From positions 2,666,001-2,730,000 of the forward strand of contig NZ_MTJN01000002.1 of NCBI RefSeq assembly GCF_002017865.1: a DNA stretch of 64,000 nucleotides. The letters run 5' to 3'. A program made the position numbers and the translations under genes. This document shows positions 1 to 7,857 of the stretch, in pieces; the first letter of the stretch is position 1; every line of letters begins with the position of its first letter. This DNA is from Rhodoferax fermentans (lineage in GTDB: Bacteria; Pseudomonadota; Gammaproteobacteria; Burkholderiales; Burkholderiaceae_C). The notes beneath the pieces are model-generated. The model was not told the DNA's origin. It did no database searches and was given only the letters and a program-made list of their open reading frames with translations.

Positions 1-660
1 CTCACAGTGGGCAACCGGCAGCTTAAGCTGGGCCAGGATTTGGCTGCACAGCCATTCGTTCTCGACCGAGCGACGCAGATCAAGCTGGCGACCGGGGGTG
101 ACACCAATGGTGGGTTTGAGGATGTGGGTGGTGGGGGTAGACCCAAGGGGGTGACACCATTGCTGACCGACGCGCAGTAAGGCTGTTTTCTCCTGGGCAC
201 CACCGATGGTCAGCCGATAGCCGGTATCGACCAGAGGATCTGGGGTTGAGGCATCACCGAGACTGGCCAGATGTGCCTCAAGCTGGGAGCCGCTGAGTAC
301 GTTGTAGCTCAGGTGGCCAACGGGAGCAGGCGTCTCACCGGGGGGCAGGAGTTGGAGCGCACCCACGCAGTCACGGCCAATGGCTTGCAGCATCGCAAAG
401 ATATCGGTCTGGGTAAGCTTCAGGCGGGTGCACAGGCGTTGTCGGATGCCCTCACTGTCGGGCAGAAGGTTGTCGAAGTAATTCTTGACCACTGCACCTT
501 CGAGGGGTTTGTCTGCGGTGAGGGGCAAAGACAGGGAGATCGGGCGAGCCTGGGCTTGGGCCAGCCAACTGGGGGCATAGTCAAAGAGGTGGTGTCCATC
601 TCGGCGCACGTGCCAAGTGCCAACCTGTTGGTCGTTGATCCAGGCGACGAGTTCTCTCAT
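1..660 (-). CDS. hipA: HipA-family toxin kinase, N-terminal part
   Basis: The minus frame opens with ATG at 660 and stays open for 220 codons to the window edge, so the C-terminal half is missing. HipA proteins are serine/threonine kinases of HipBA toxin-antitoxin modules; in E. coli the target is glutamyl-tRNA synthetase. Visible features are the N-terminal subdomain (GTWHVRRDGHHLFDYAPSWL), the PLEGAVVKNYFDNLLPDSEGI stretch shortened here as typical HipA N-lobe, the glycine-rich GGAQEK motif (about residues 153-158) and ILKP (about 180-183), whose lysine contacts ATP in the family. The catalytic aspartates would lie outside the window. An in-frame TAA just upstream of the ATG fixes the start. 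No convincing hipB is seen directly upstream, which is unusual for this family. Confidence 0.85.
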   Translation of the reverse strand, partial: MRELVAWINDQQVGTWHVRRDGHHLFDYAPSWLAQAQARPISLSLPLTADKPLEGAVVKNYFDNLLPDSEGIRQRLCTRLKLTQTDIFAMLQAIGRDCVGALQLLPPGETPAPVGHLSYNVLSGSQLEAHLASLGDASTPDPLVDTGYRLTIGGAQEKTALLRVGQQWCHPLGSTPTTHILKPTIGVTPGRQLDLRRSVENEWLCSQILAQLKLPVAHCE

Positions 661-1306
661 GGCTTAAGCATTAGGGTCTGCAGTGCAGTGGGGGACGACA
701 GATTATTGGCTCTGGCTGATATTGGGCAAATATCGGAGATGGGTGATATTTTGCAGGGGGTGTTGATCAGGGTGCTGCGCTTGGCCAAGGCCCCATTGCC
801 GCTGCCCAGTCCTCTGGTTCAGGCAGTGCGTTGGCATTGGGTATCCAGTGTGCGATCTGGTCATGCTGGCATGTTTGGGCTCTTGAACCATCAATCTAAT
901 CGTCCTTTCGTCTGTGCTGCGACCATCGTACTGAACACGGCTTGGTATTCAAGAGTCGGGCAAGAGGAAAACGATAATCTTTTTGCAATGATGGGAATGA
1001 CGCAGAAGCACCGTTTTACAGGACGTCCTGACTGCGACTGGTACGCGGCCCAAATCTGATTCGATTTCATCGAAAACCTAGTGAAGACAGGAATCGAAAA
1101 GTCGATCACCATTGAAGCTGGCAGCACCAATGTGTACCTAGGACTGGGTGATGTCGACACATGAGACCGAGAAGGTGCAAGCCTCAGCATGAACTTTCAG
1201 GGGCTGAACTCGAGTCCACAGGTGGTTGCTCGCGATGCACGGTGGCATTCACAGTCGGTCGGACGTCATCAACGACTATCAAAACAGGCTAAGCCAGCGA
1301 TCGTCC
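661..1306. other. gene-poor stretch between hipA and the phosphoesterase
   Basis: No recognisable gene is seen. Short open frames exist on both strands, but none shows a helix-turn-helix expected of a HipB antitoxin. A plus-strand frame ending at about 1164 encodes a plausible-looking tail (IENLVKTGIEKSITIEAG...) and could be the remnant of a decayed gene. A frame ending ...LMLKP would overlap the hipA start by ATGA, but it opens after a stop only about 55 codons earlier and resembles nothing I know. Confidence 0.4.
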
Positions 1307-2482
1307 TCAAGCGCGAACCAATCGCAGCAAGGTAATCTCAGATGGCGCACCAAAACGCTTGGGTGGTCCCCAGTACCCTGTTCCCCGGCTGGTGTAAACC
1401 CAGAGGGACTGCAACCTATGTAGCCCCGCCGTGAATGGCTGTTGCCATCTGACAAAGTGATTCCAAGGCCAGAACTGGCCACCATGTGTGTGACCCGAGA
1501 GCTGCAGATCAAAGCCCGCCTGCAGGGCATCAGGCGCACTGCGGGGCTGATGGGCCAGCAACAACTTGAACACGGCGTCCACCGGTGCACCGTTCATCGC
1601 CCGAGCAGGGTCACTGCGTTGTGCCTTGTCAAAGTGGTGGGCGCCGAAGTCTGTCACACCAGCCACCACCATCGTGGCCGGCTTAGGGTCCTGTGCATCA
1701 TGGTGGTGGTGAATCACCACATGATCGTTCATCAGCACTTGGATACCCAAGCCTCTCAATGTATCGATCCAACCATGCACCCCGGAGTAATACTCATGGT
1801 TGCCGGTGACGAAGAAGCTGCCGTGTGTGGAAGTCAAATCCACCAGAGGCAACACGTCATCTCGCAGTTCTGCAACACTACCATCGACCAGATCACCGGT
1901 GATGGCCACCAGGTCAGCACCCAGGCTATTGACCCTAGTCACGATGCGCTGCAAATACGGACCCTTGATGGTGGGGCCCAGATGAATGTCGCTGATCTGT
2001 GCAATCTGAAAACCTTGCAGGGCGTCAGGCAGGTTGGCAATCGGGACATCGACTCTCACTACTGCTGCAGTTCGACGTGCATTGGAGAATCCCCACAACG
2101 TCACCAGCAGACCCAACACCGGCACCAACAGCGCCGTGTCAAAGCGAATGCTCGCAAGATCAGCTGTTGCAAGCGTCGCAGGCCAAATCCTTTCGAAGCC
2201 CTGCTTTGCCAGCAGAGCGACTTCCCGAAGCGAAGCCAGCACAAACAGGGAAGACCCGAGCCCCATGCAAAGCAGTCCCAACCAGGTCAGACGGGTGGCC
2301 AACGTCGGACTGGCAATACGCCGCCCCAGAAACCCCATGGGAAGCAGCAGTGCCGATAGCAGCAGCGCCACCCACAATGCCATGCCCAACAGCGGGTGAA
2401 CTGCAAGGAGATCGGGTGCTACTGTCCAGCCGACAAAGGCGTGCAGAAGGAAAGAAATCAGAAACAGGACAGAGACGGACAT
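1307..2482 (-). CDS. membrane-anchored calcineurin-like metallophosphoesterase
   Basis: The 391-residue protein has about four hydrophobic N-terminal segments (roughly residues 1-22, 31-52, 65-86 and 115-132) and then a metallophosphoesterase domain of the YaeI/YkuE type. The dimetal motifs are present in order: SDIHLG (D165, H167), GDLVDG (D197), GNHEY (N228, H229), LLAHQP and GHTHGGQ. Family members hydrolyse phosphoesters; YaeI-like enzymes have been linked to lipid A precursor (UDP-diacylglucosamine) or other lipid-headgroup substrates, but the real substrate here is unknown. The catalytic domain probably faces the periplasm or the membrane surface. It is divergent from the cassette that begins at 2919 and probably forms its own transcription unit. 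Confidence 0.9.
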   Translation of the reverse strand: MSVSVLFLISFLLHAFVGWTVAPDLLAVHPLLGMALWVALLLSALLLPMGFLGRRIASPTLATRLTWLGLLCMGLGSSLFVLASLREVALLAKQGFERIWPATLATADLASIRFDTALLVPVLGLLVTLWGFSNARRTAAVVRVDVPIANLPDALQGFQIAQISDIHLGPTIKGPYLQRIVTRVNSLGADLVAITGDLVDGSVAELRDDVLPLVDLTSTHGSFFVTGNHEYYSGVHGWIDTLRGLGIQVLMNDHVVIHHHHDAQDPKPATMVVAGVTDFGAHHFDKAQRSDPARAMNGAPVDAVFKLLLAHQPRSAPDALQAGFDLQLSGHTHGGQFWPWNHFVRWQQPFTAGLHRLQSLWVYTSRGTGYWGPPKRFGAPSEITLLRLVRA

Positions 2483-2918
2483 TCGGGAGGACGCATAGGA
2501 ACTCGTCCATGCGCGGTAGCTGCAATGAAACCAGATGGTGGCGGTTGGGGTTGATTCAAGTCATGGACGACTGTCGCAGAAGGATGGATCACCGCGACAG
2601 TAACGACGCTCGATGGATCGGTTTGAAGTTTGTGTCGTGAGGTTGATGCGTTTTTGTGGTCAGACTGGCGCCGCATATGTGCGAGGGCAGGGCGATCCAT
2701 TTGTTTAAGGACAGGGCCACATTTCTGGATCTTTTGGCGAGTTCATTCAGCCGAGTTTGAGTGCTGAACTGGTGCCTGCTTGTTGGTCGAATGAATCTTG
2801 ATTTGTTGACTGCAATCAACAGAACATTAAAGAATGCCGTTGGGGCATTCGTCGCAACCAGCAAAACCAGTGAATGGACAATTTCAGACGCGATACTCGT
2901 TCAGATTGCAATGAATAG
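2483..2918. promoter_or_regulatory. divergent intergenic region with leader hairpin
   Basis: This 436-base gap separates the divergent phosphoesterase gene and the four-gene cassette, so it should carry both promoters. One clear structure is a perfect 7-bp stem at 2832-2838/2844-2850 (GAATGCC, loop GTTGG, GGCATTC), about 70 bases before the epimerase start. It has no following T run, so it is not an obvious terminator. No tRNA or other RNA gene was recognised. Confidence 0.4.
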
Positions 2919-3851
2919 ATGTATGCGTCGATGATATTTTCCGAAGAAGAAGTTTCCACAATATTGGTCACAGGATGCAAGGGTCTCATTGGCAAAGCCC
3001 TAACCAAAGCACTCAGCAACGCCGGTTATGTTGTACGTGGCATTGATCTGAAGGAAGATGGGGCGAGCAGGGGTGACATTCGCAGTCGCGAAGACGTAGA
3101 CCGTGCCATTGACGGATGTATTGGTGTTGTTCATCTTGCTGCAGTTTCGCGCGTCATTGATGGTGAACGTGACCCTGTCTCTTGCTGGGCCACCAATGTG
3201 GAGGGAACACGAAACGTCCTTCATTCGGCACTTGCAGCACCAAGCTCGCCTTGGGTGATTTATGCAAGTAGCCGTGAAGTCTATGGCAGGCCATCAACTT
3301 TGCCTGTGGATGAAGATGCACCACGTTGCCCGCTCAATATCTACGGACGATCAAAGGTGGCAGCAGAGGATTTGACTTCTGCATCTGAATTGCGGACAGC
3401 AATACTTCGCTTTTCAAACGTCTATGGATGTACTCGGGATCACGCTGATCGCGTTGTTCCTGCCTTTGCCAGGCAAGCCGCCGAGGGGCGCACGCTACGC
3501 GTAGACGGTAGTGACCACACCTTCGATTTCACGCATGTTGAAGATACTGTTCGCGGCATATTGGCGGTGATCAAAAGGCTGGAACGGGGTGAAAGGCTTC
3601 CTCCCCTGCACCTTCTGACTGGCACGGCGACCAGTCTTGGGCAACTTGCTTCAATGGCCGTCGAAATAGCCAAAAGCACCTCCAGTATTGTCGAGGCACC
3701 TCCCCGAAGTTACGACGTCGAGATGTTCTATGGCGATGCATCGCGCGCAGCGAAGTTACTTGACTGGAGGGCCGAGGTGACTATTGACGCTGGATTGAGT
3801 CGTTTGATTCGTGACTTTCAGGCAGAAAGCAGTCTGTTGGAGGTTGTGTGA
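2919..3851 (+). CDS. NAD-dependent sugar epimerase/dehydratase (extended SDR)
   Basis: The 310-residue protein is an extended short-chain dehydrogenase of the UDP-glucose 4-epimerase family, predicted to interconvert or oxidise an NDP-sugar in the cytoplasm. The N-terminal Rossmann motif TGCKGLIG, the HLAAVS segment, the serine region YASSREVYG (S117, S118) and the catalytic Y142-x3-K146 (YGRSK) are all visible, followed by the usual substrate domain (LRFSNVYG, FDFTHVEDT). Several ATG codons (2919, 2931) could start it and no strong ribosome site favours one. It is the first gene of a cassette in which every stop codon overlaps the next start, so it probably supplies the sugar donor for the next protein. 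Confidence 0.85.
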   Translation: MYASMIFSEEEVSTILVTGCKGLIGKALTKALSNAGYVVRGIDLKEDGASRGDIRSREDVDRAIDGCIGVVHLAAVSRVIDGERDPVSCWATNVEGTRNVLHSALAAPSSPWVIYASSREVYGRPSTLPVDEDAPRCPLNIYGRSKVAAEDLTSASELRTAILRFSNVYGCTRDHADRVVPAFARQAAEGRTLRVDGSDHTFDFTHVEDTVRGILAVIKRLERGERLPPLHLLTGTATSLGQLASMAVEIAKSTSSIVEAPPRSYDVEMFYGDASRAAKLLDWRAEVTIDAGLSRLIRDFQAESSLLEVV

Positions 3852-6196
3852 TGCGCATACTCAAGGTCATTCACGGTTACCCGATGCGCTACAACGCCGG
3901 ATCCGAGGTCTACAGCCAGACACTTTGCCAGGCACTGGCCAATCGACACGAAGTTCATGTCTTCACCCGTGAAGAGAACCCTTTCGCACCGCCTTACGAC
4001 CTCAAGGCGGACGCCGATCCCGATGACACCAGAGTTCGCTTGCATGTGGTCAATATGGCCAACTTCAAGGATCGGTACCGCCACGAGATGGTGGATCAAC
4101 GCTTCTTGGAAGTACTTGAAGACGTGCGACCTGATGTCGTTCATATCGGCCACTTGAATCACCTTTCGACTTCACTGATCGCACGAGCAGCAGCGGCCAA
4201 CGTTCCGATCGTGTTCACGTTGCACGACTACTGGCTGATGTGTCCCCGCGGGCAGTTCATGCAGATGTTTCCCGAGGATCCCACGAACCTCTGGGCAGCC
4301 TGTGAAGGGCAGGAAGACCGAAAGTGTGCCCAGCGGTGTTATGCACGCTATTTTTCGGGAGATCCCGAGACCCAGGACCATGATGTTCAAGTGTGGAGCG
4401 ACTGGGTGAATCGCCGAATGACTCATGTTCGCGAAATGGCTGAACTTGTGGATATGTTCGTTGCGCCGGCACGCTATCTGCGTGACCGGTTTGTCCAGGA
4501 CTTTGGCCTTCCTGCTGAAAAAGTTAAGTACCTGGACTACGGTTTTGACCTGTCTCGCTTCGTGCAGCGCAAACGTGATCCTTGTCAACCATTCACGTTT
4601 GGCTACATTGGGACCCATATCCCCGCCAAAGGCATCCACCACCTCATCCAAGCCTTTGGACAGTTGAGCGGTGCACCCATATTGCGAATATGGGGGCGCC
4701 CCAGGGGACAGGAAACGGACGCGCTGCGTGTGTTGGCCGGCAGTCTTCCTGGCGACGCCTGTGATCGCGTCGAGTGGTACCCAGAATATCGGAATCAGGA
4801 CATCGTCACAGATGTCTTCAACCAAGTGGATGCGATTGTTGTCTCATCTGTCTGGGCCGAGAATTCCCCGCTCGTCATCCATGAGGCCCAGCAATGCAGA
4901 GTGCCGGTCGTGACCGCCAACTACGGCGGTATGGGTGAATACGTGCACCATGAGGTCAATGGACTTCTTTTTGAGCATCGCAACCCGGAGGATCTCGCTC
5001 GACAAATGCAGCGGCTGGTTGATGACCCAGAACTGGCGGTCAGGCTTGGCAGGCGAGGTTACCCATTCGACGATAACGGCGATATTCCGTCCGTTGAAGA
5101 TCATGTTGTGCAGATCGAAGCAATCTACGATGACCTTGTTGCTATGCGTGACAGAGAAAGTTTGGTCAAGGCGTCTGCGCCTTGGCGCATTACCTTCGAC
5201 ACAAACCCGGATGACTGCAACCTGAGCTGCATCATGTGTGAAGAACACAGTACCTTCAGTTCATTGCAGAAGCGCAGACGCGCAGAAGGTCGACCCAGAC
5301 GACGCATGGAAATGGCCATGATCCGACAGGTTGTGGAGGAGACCGCCGGCCGGGGTCTGCGAGAGATCATTCCGTCGACCATGGGCGAGCCACTTCTATT
5401 CAAGGACTTTGATCAGATCATTGATCTGTGCCATGAGTTCGGAATCAAACTGAACCTCACCACCAATGGGACCTTCCCTGGTCGCGGGGTTCGGGCTTGG
5501 GCCGAGCGGCTCGTGGCAGTCACCTCGGACATCAAGATATCCTGGAATGGTGCAACGGCAGCCACGCATGAAACGATCATGCCCGGTATCAAGTGGGAGC
5601 AAGCATTGGCCAATGCGCGCACCTTCATTGCGATTCGCGATGCGCACGCTGCAGCGGGCGGCAATCGGTGCCGGGTAACCTTTCAGCTCACTTTTTTGGA
5701 GAGCAATGTAGGTGAGCTGGCAGATATGGTGCGGTTGGCTGTTGGTCTCGGTGTGGACAGGTTAAAGGGACACCACCTCTGGGCGCACTTCAGCGAAATC
5801 GAGGATCTTTCCATGCGCCGAAGTCCCGAATCCATTGAGCGATGGAACGAGGCTGTTCGCGAGGCGCACTCGGTGGCCCGCGCCAATCCTCTGCCAAATG
5901 GTGAGCTGATTCAGCTTGACAACATCTTCGAATTGGACGCGGCAGCTGTCACTGATTTGGCACCGAGCGGAGTTTGTCCCTTTCTTGGCCAGGAGGCCTG
6001 GATCAGTGCACAGGGGCGATTTGATCCATGCTGTGCTCCGGATGCACAACGCCGCACACTCGGGGAATTCGGAAACCTCCATGAGCAGTCATTCACCGAC
6101 ATCTGGAACAGTGAGCCCTATCGGAACTTGACCCAAGGCTACAGCAGCAAGGCCCTTTGCGTCGGCTGCAACATGCGCAGACCGGGAGATCAATGA
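3851..6196 (+). CDS. GT4 glycosyltransferase fused to radical SAM/SPASM enzyme
   Basis: This 781-residue protein joins two enzymes. Residues 1 to about 425 are a GT-B glycosyltransferase of family 4: an N-terminal GSEVYSQTL segment, VPIVFTLHDYWLMCP, the FGYIGTHIPAKGIHHLI motif and the donor-site EX7E (E337, E345) followed by NYGGMGEYV. From about residue 445 a radical SAM domain begins: CNLSCIMC gives the CX3CX2C cluster motif (C456, C460, C463), then TMGEPLLFKD and LNLTTNGT. The C-terminus carries SPASM-type cysteines (C709, C727, C728, C770, C773) in GVCPFLG, DPCCAPD and CVGCNM, expected to bind an auxiliary iron-sulphur cluster. GGAGG at 3838-3842 supports the ATG at 3851, which overlaps the preceding stop by one base; a GTG at 3848 is an alternative. 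SPASM enzymes modify peptides, sugars or nucleotides; the substrate here is unknown. Confidence 0.9.
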   Translation: MRILKVIHGYPMRYNAGSEVYSQTLCQALANRHEVHVFTREENPFAPPYDLKADADPDDTRVRLHVVNMANFKDRYRHEMVDQRFLEVLEDVRPDVVHIGHLNHLSTSLIARAAAANVPIVFTLHDYWLMCPRGQFMQMFPEDPTNLWAACEGQEDRKCAQRCYARYFSGDPETQDHDVQVWSDWVNRRMTHVREMAELVDMFVAPARYLRDRFVQDFGLPAEKVKYLDYGFDLSRFVQRKRDPCQPFTFGYIGTHIPAKGIHHLIQAFGQLSGAPILRIWGRPRGQETDALRVLAGSLPGDACDRVEWYPEYRNQDIVTDVFNQVDAIVVSSVWAENSPLVIHEAQQCRVPVVTANYGGMGEYVHHEVNGLLFEHRNPEDLARQMQRLVDDPELAVRLGRRGYPFDDNGDIPSVEDHVVQIEAIYDDLVAMRDRESLVKASAPWRITFDTNPDDCNLSCIMCEEHSTFSSLQKRRRAEGRPRRRMEMAMIRQVVEETAGRGLREIIPSTMGEPLLFKDFDQIIDLCHEFGIKLNLTTNGTFPGRGVRAWAERLVAVTSDIKISWNGATAATHETIMPGIKWEQALANARTFIAIRDAHAAAGGNRCRVTFQLTFLESNVGELADMVRLAVGLGVDRLKGHHLWAHFSEIEDLSMRRSPESIERWNEAVREAHSVARANPLPNGELIQLDNIFELDAAAVTDLAPSGVCPFLGQEAWISAQGRFDPCCAPDAQRRTLGEFGNLHEQSFTDIWNSEPYRNLTQGYSSKALCVGCNMRRPGDQ

Positions 6197-7857
6197 TGGG
6201 CTGGCGCGGTTTGACCGTGGCGCCCGAGCGCACGCATCATCTGTTAAACGGCGCACCTGCTTACAGCGCAAGGTTTCTTGAAGTTCTGAAGTTTCATGAT
6301 CCCGGCCTTGCTCCAGCTGTGGATGCAGCGGGAGCAACACATATCGACCTGTCTGGGCAGCCGGTCTATGCCGACAGGTTTATCCGGACTTTTGGTTTCT
6401 ATGAGGGGCGGGCGGCAGTTCATTCGCTGGTCGGCTGCTTCCATATCTTGCCCGATGGCTCTGCGCTGTCTTGCCTGCGCTTTGCCTGGTGTGGCAACTT
6501 TCAGGAAGCGCGCTGTGCTGTCCGCAATGTCGAGGGACGTTATCTGCATCTGGGTGTGGATGGCCAGCCTGCATACGAGAAGTCCTGGCGCTATGTCGGT
6601 GACTACCGGGATGGTGTCGCAGTGGTTCAGCGTGACGACGGTCTGCACAGCCACATCGACAAGTCAGGCAGTCACGTTCACCTGAAATGGTTTGTGGACC
6701 TGGACGTTTTTCACAAAGGCTATGCCCGTGCTCGAGATGATGTTGGCTGGATGCATGTTGACGGTGCAGGGCTGGCGCTATACGAGCGTCGCTTTGCCAA
6801 TGTGGAGCCGTTCTACAACGGGCAGGCCCGCGTCGAGCGGTTCGATGGTGGGCTGGAAGTCATTGACGAGCATGGTGACACCGTTGTCGAACTTCGAGGG
6901 GGGCGGCGCAGCGAGTTCGCTGCGCTCTCCGCCGACATGGTGGGTTTCTGGCGAACCGAGGCGATTGCCGCTGCCGTCGAGCTGGGTATTTTCGAGGCTC
7001 TGCCGGGAACAACCGCTGACATCGCTGGTCGACTCGGTCTTGATCACGGGCGCCTCAATGCATTGCTGCGTGCGTTGGTCGAACTCTCGCTTGTCGAGAA
7101 GCGGGGAACAATCTGGGTGCGCACCGCTCGGGGGGAATACCTTGCCAAGGACAACCCACTGACACTGGCAGATGCAGCTGGTGAGTACGCTGGCCCCTTG
7201 CGAAAACTCTGGGGCTCGCTAGCCGTTGCGCTGCGCGACACAGATTGGCGCACACCAGATGTTTTTAGTGACGTCGCAGCCGATCCGTTGCGCGTGCAGT
7301 CGCATCACCGGATGCTGCGAAGCTATGCCCGTCATGACTATCCCAGCGTTCCCAAGGCGATGCAGCTGAGGGGAGATGAGCTGGTCATGGATGTCGGGGG
7401 CGGCTTGGGAGTGCTCGCTGAGATGCTTCTGGACGAATACCCAAAACTCAGGGTGATCCTTTTGGATCGGACAGAGGTGATTGCTCAGGCACGTGCGAAT
7501 CCAAATGAGCGGCTGCAATTGCTTTCGGGAGACCTATTTGAGCGTTGGGATGTGAAGGTCGATGTCGTTGTGCTCGCGCGCGTGCTGCACGACTGGGATG
7601 ACGAACGTGCGGCACGGATTCTTGCCAACGCGCGCAAGGTGCTTCAGGTGGGAGGCCGAGTGTTTGTGGTGGAGATGCTGATCCCGGATGACGGCGCTTT
7701 TGGTGGTCTGTGCGACCTGCATCTGCTCACGGCCACAGGTGGTCGTGAGCGCACCGCCAAGGAATTTGAAAACCTGTTCAGACAGGCAGGGTTTGAGCCA
7801 ACTGCAGTGCAAACGCTGGCGGCACTGCCTTCAATCATCGAGGGAGTCGCTCGGTGA
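6193..7857 (+). CDS. WG-repeat region fused to SAM-dependent O-methyltransferase
   Basis: The 554-residue protein starts at an ATG overlapping the previous stop by ATGA, with GGGAG just upstream. The first 230 residues are WG-like repeats: units of about 45 residues with Y...RF/W..., F.(E/D)G.A.V and (H/L)IDxxG patterns, thought to form a beta-propeller or solenoid binding surface. Residues about 240-554 form a class I O-methyltransferase of the type 2 (hydroxyneurosporene methyltransferase-like) family: a winged-helix dimerisation part (FEALPGTTADIAGRLGLD), the SAM-binding DVGGG (D400-G404) and the catalytic-type HDWDDE (H466). It would methylate a hydroxyl group of a small molecule or glycan; the repeats may hold the acceptor. 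This domain pairing is not one I know from a characterised pathway. Confidence 0.85.
   Translation: MMGWRGLTVAPERTHHLLNGAPAYSARFLEVLKFHDPGLAPAVDAAGATHIDLSGQPVYADRFIRTFGFYEGRAAVHSLVGCFHILPDGSALSCLRFAWCGNFQEARCAVRNVEGRYLHLGVDGQPAYEKSWRYVGDYRDGVAVVQRDDGLHSHIDKSGSHVHLKWFVDLDVFHKGYARARDDVGWMHVDGAGLALYERRFANVEPFYNGQARVERFDGGLEVIDEHGDTVVELRGGRRSEFAALSADMVGFWRTEAIAAAVELGIFEALPGTTADIAGRLGLDHGRLNALLRALVELSLVEKRGTIWVRTARGEYLAKDNPLTLADAAGEYAGPLRKLWGSLAVALRDTDWRTPDVFSDVAADPLRVQSHHRMLRSYARHDYPSVPKAMQLRGDELVMDVGGGLGVLAEMLLDEYPKLRVILLDRTEVIAQARANPNERLQLLSGDLFERWDVKVDVVVLARVLHDWDDERAARILANARKVLQVGGRVFVVEMLIPDDGAFGGLCDLHLLTATGGRERTAKEFENLFRQAGFEPTAVQTLAALPSIIEGVAR

Noticed and set aside
703..894. Minus-strand 63-codon frame as a hipB antitoxin
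   Set aside because: It lacks a helix-turn-helix, is rich in H, Q and P, and ends 43 bases before hipA in a different context from known hipBA pairs.
271..1059. Long plus-strand open frame of 262 codons opposite hipA
   Set aside because: Most of it is antisense to hipA, which shows clear family motifs on the minus strand; the plus frame has no recognisable sequence.
1442..2359. Plus-strand 305-codon frame opposite the metallophosphoesterase
   Set aside because: The minus frame has all five phosphoesterase motifs and membrane helices; the plus frame is rich in H, Q and C and is a shadow.
2160..2525. Second minus frame overlapping the start of the phosphoesterase
   Set aside because: It overlaps the signal/membrane region of the real gene in another frame and has no motif.
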